Source of the DNA: JBCCJA01 sp039045975
Lineage (GTDB): Bacteria > Planctomycetota > Planctomycetia > Planctomycetales > Planctomycetaceae
Assembly: GCA_039045975.1 (NCBI GenBank)
Contig: JBCCJA010000080.1
Span: forward strand, 1-13,624
Direction: 5' to 3'
DNA length: 13,624 nt
The translations under genes were made by a program, and so were the position numbers. Numbering within the stretch: the first letter of the stretch is position 1; every line of letters starts with the position of its first letter. The notes beneath the pieces are model-generated. The model was not told the origin of the DNA. It made no database searches and worked only from the letters and a program-made list of their open reading frames with translations. Positions 13,570 to 13,624 of this stretch are shown piece after piece.

Positions 13570-13624
13570 CGACATACAAGCCCGCGGCGCCAGCCGTGGA
13601 GGATGTAGCTCCGCCGTTCCCACA

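Noticed and set aside
1..13624. CRISPR arrays, tRNA or rRNA genes, insertion sequences, phage or defence genes
   Set aside because: I looked for regularly spaced repeats, tRNA-like cloverleaf ends, transposase motifs and terminal inverted repeats and found none; nearly all of the window is occupied by the genes listed.

Overview
The window is high-GC bacterial chromosome. Sampled 60-base lines inside alaS run about 70-80% GC by hand count. Nearly every gene points left (minus strand): ten contiguous minus-strand genes or candidate genes fill 1-12479, followed by a roughly 520-base non-coding gap, then one plus-strand gene with a strong terminator at the right end. The mix of DUF1573 lipoprotein, metallophosphatase-like/multiheme cytochrome fusion, DUF971 protein and weak or absent Shine-Dalgarno sequences fits a planctomycete. 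That assignment is inference from family knowledge, not from a marker gene.

Layout from transcription start to end on the minus strand: a WecA/MraY-type sugar-1-phosphate transferase (12479-11346) overlaps by 4 nt an O-antigen-ligase-like membrane protein with a helical repeat tail (11349-9133). A DUF1573 lipoprotein follows (9077-7869), then a membrane-anchored protein joining a degenerate metallophosphatase-like domain to a four-heme cytochrome c domain (7735-6062). The cytochrome gene overlaps by 4 nt a small DUF971 zinc-site protein (6065-5745), and a CYTH-domain phosphohydrolase/cyclase comes next (5691-5107). These six genes look like one or two cell-envelope/respiratory transcription units.

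The housekeeping pair recA (4889-3765) and alaS (3627-979) follows. They are adjacent without recX. recA has a recognisable candidate promoter overlapping the end of the CYTH gene, an SOS-box-like sequence in the promoter spacer, and an inverted repeat at the start region. It also has a short ORF with an excellent Shine-Dalgarno that overlaps the recA start. A textbook rho-independent terminator lies between recA and alaS, only about 25 nt before the alaS start codon. The left edge holds a partial ankyrin-repeat lipoprotein gene whose distal part is clearly lower in GC (about 53% over bases 1-300).

On the plus strand, 13004-13507 encodes a small TPR-like protein of unknown function, closed by a perfect GC hairpin and T9 terminator. 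I see no tRNA, rRNA, CRISPR array, insertion sequence, integrase or phage gene. No clearly new multi-gene system is evident. The points most worth following are the recA leader ORF and promoter architecture, the active-site-less metallophosphatase-cytochrome fusion, and the terminator in front of alaS.
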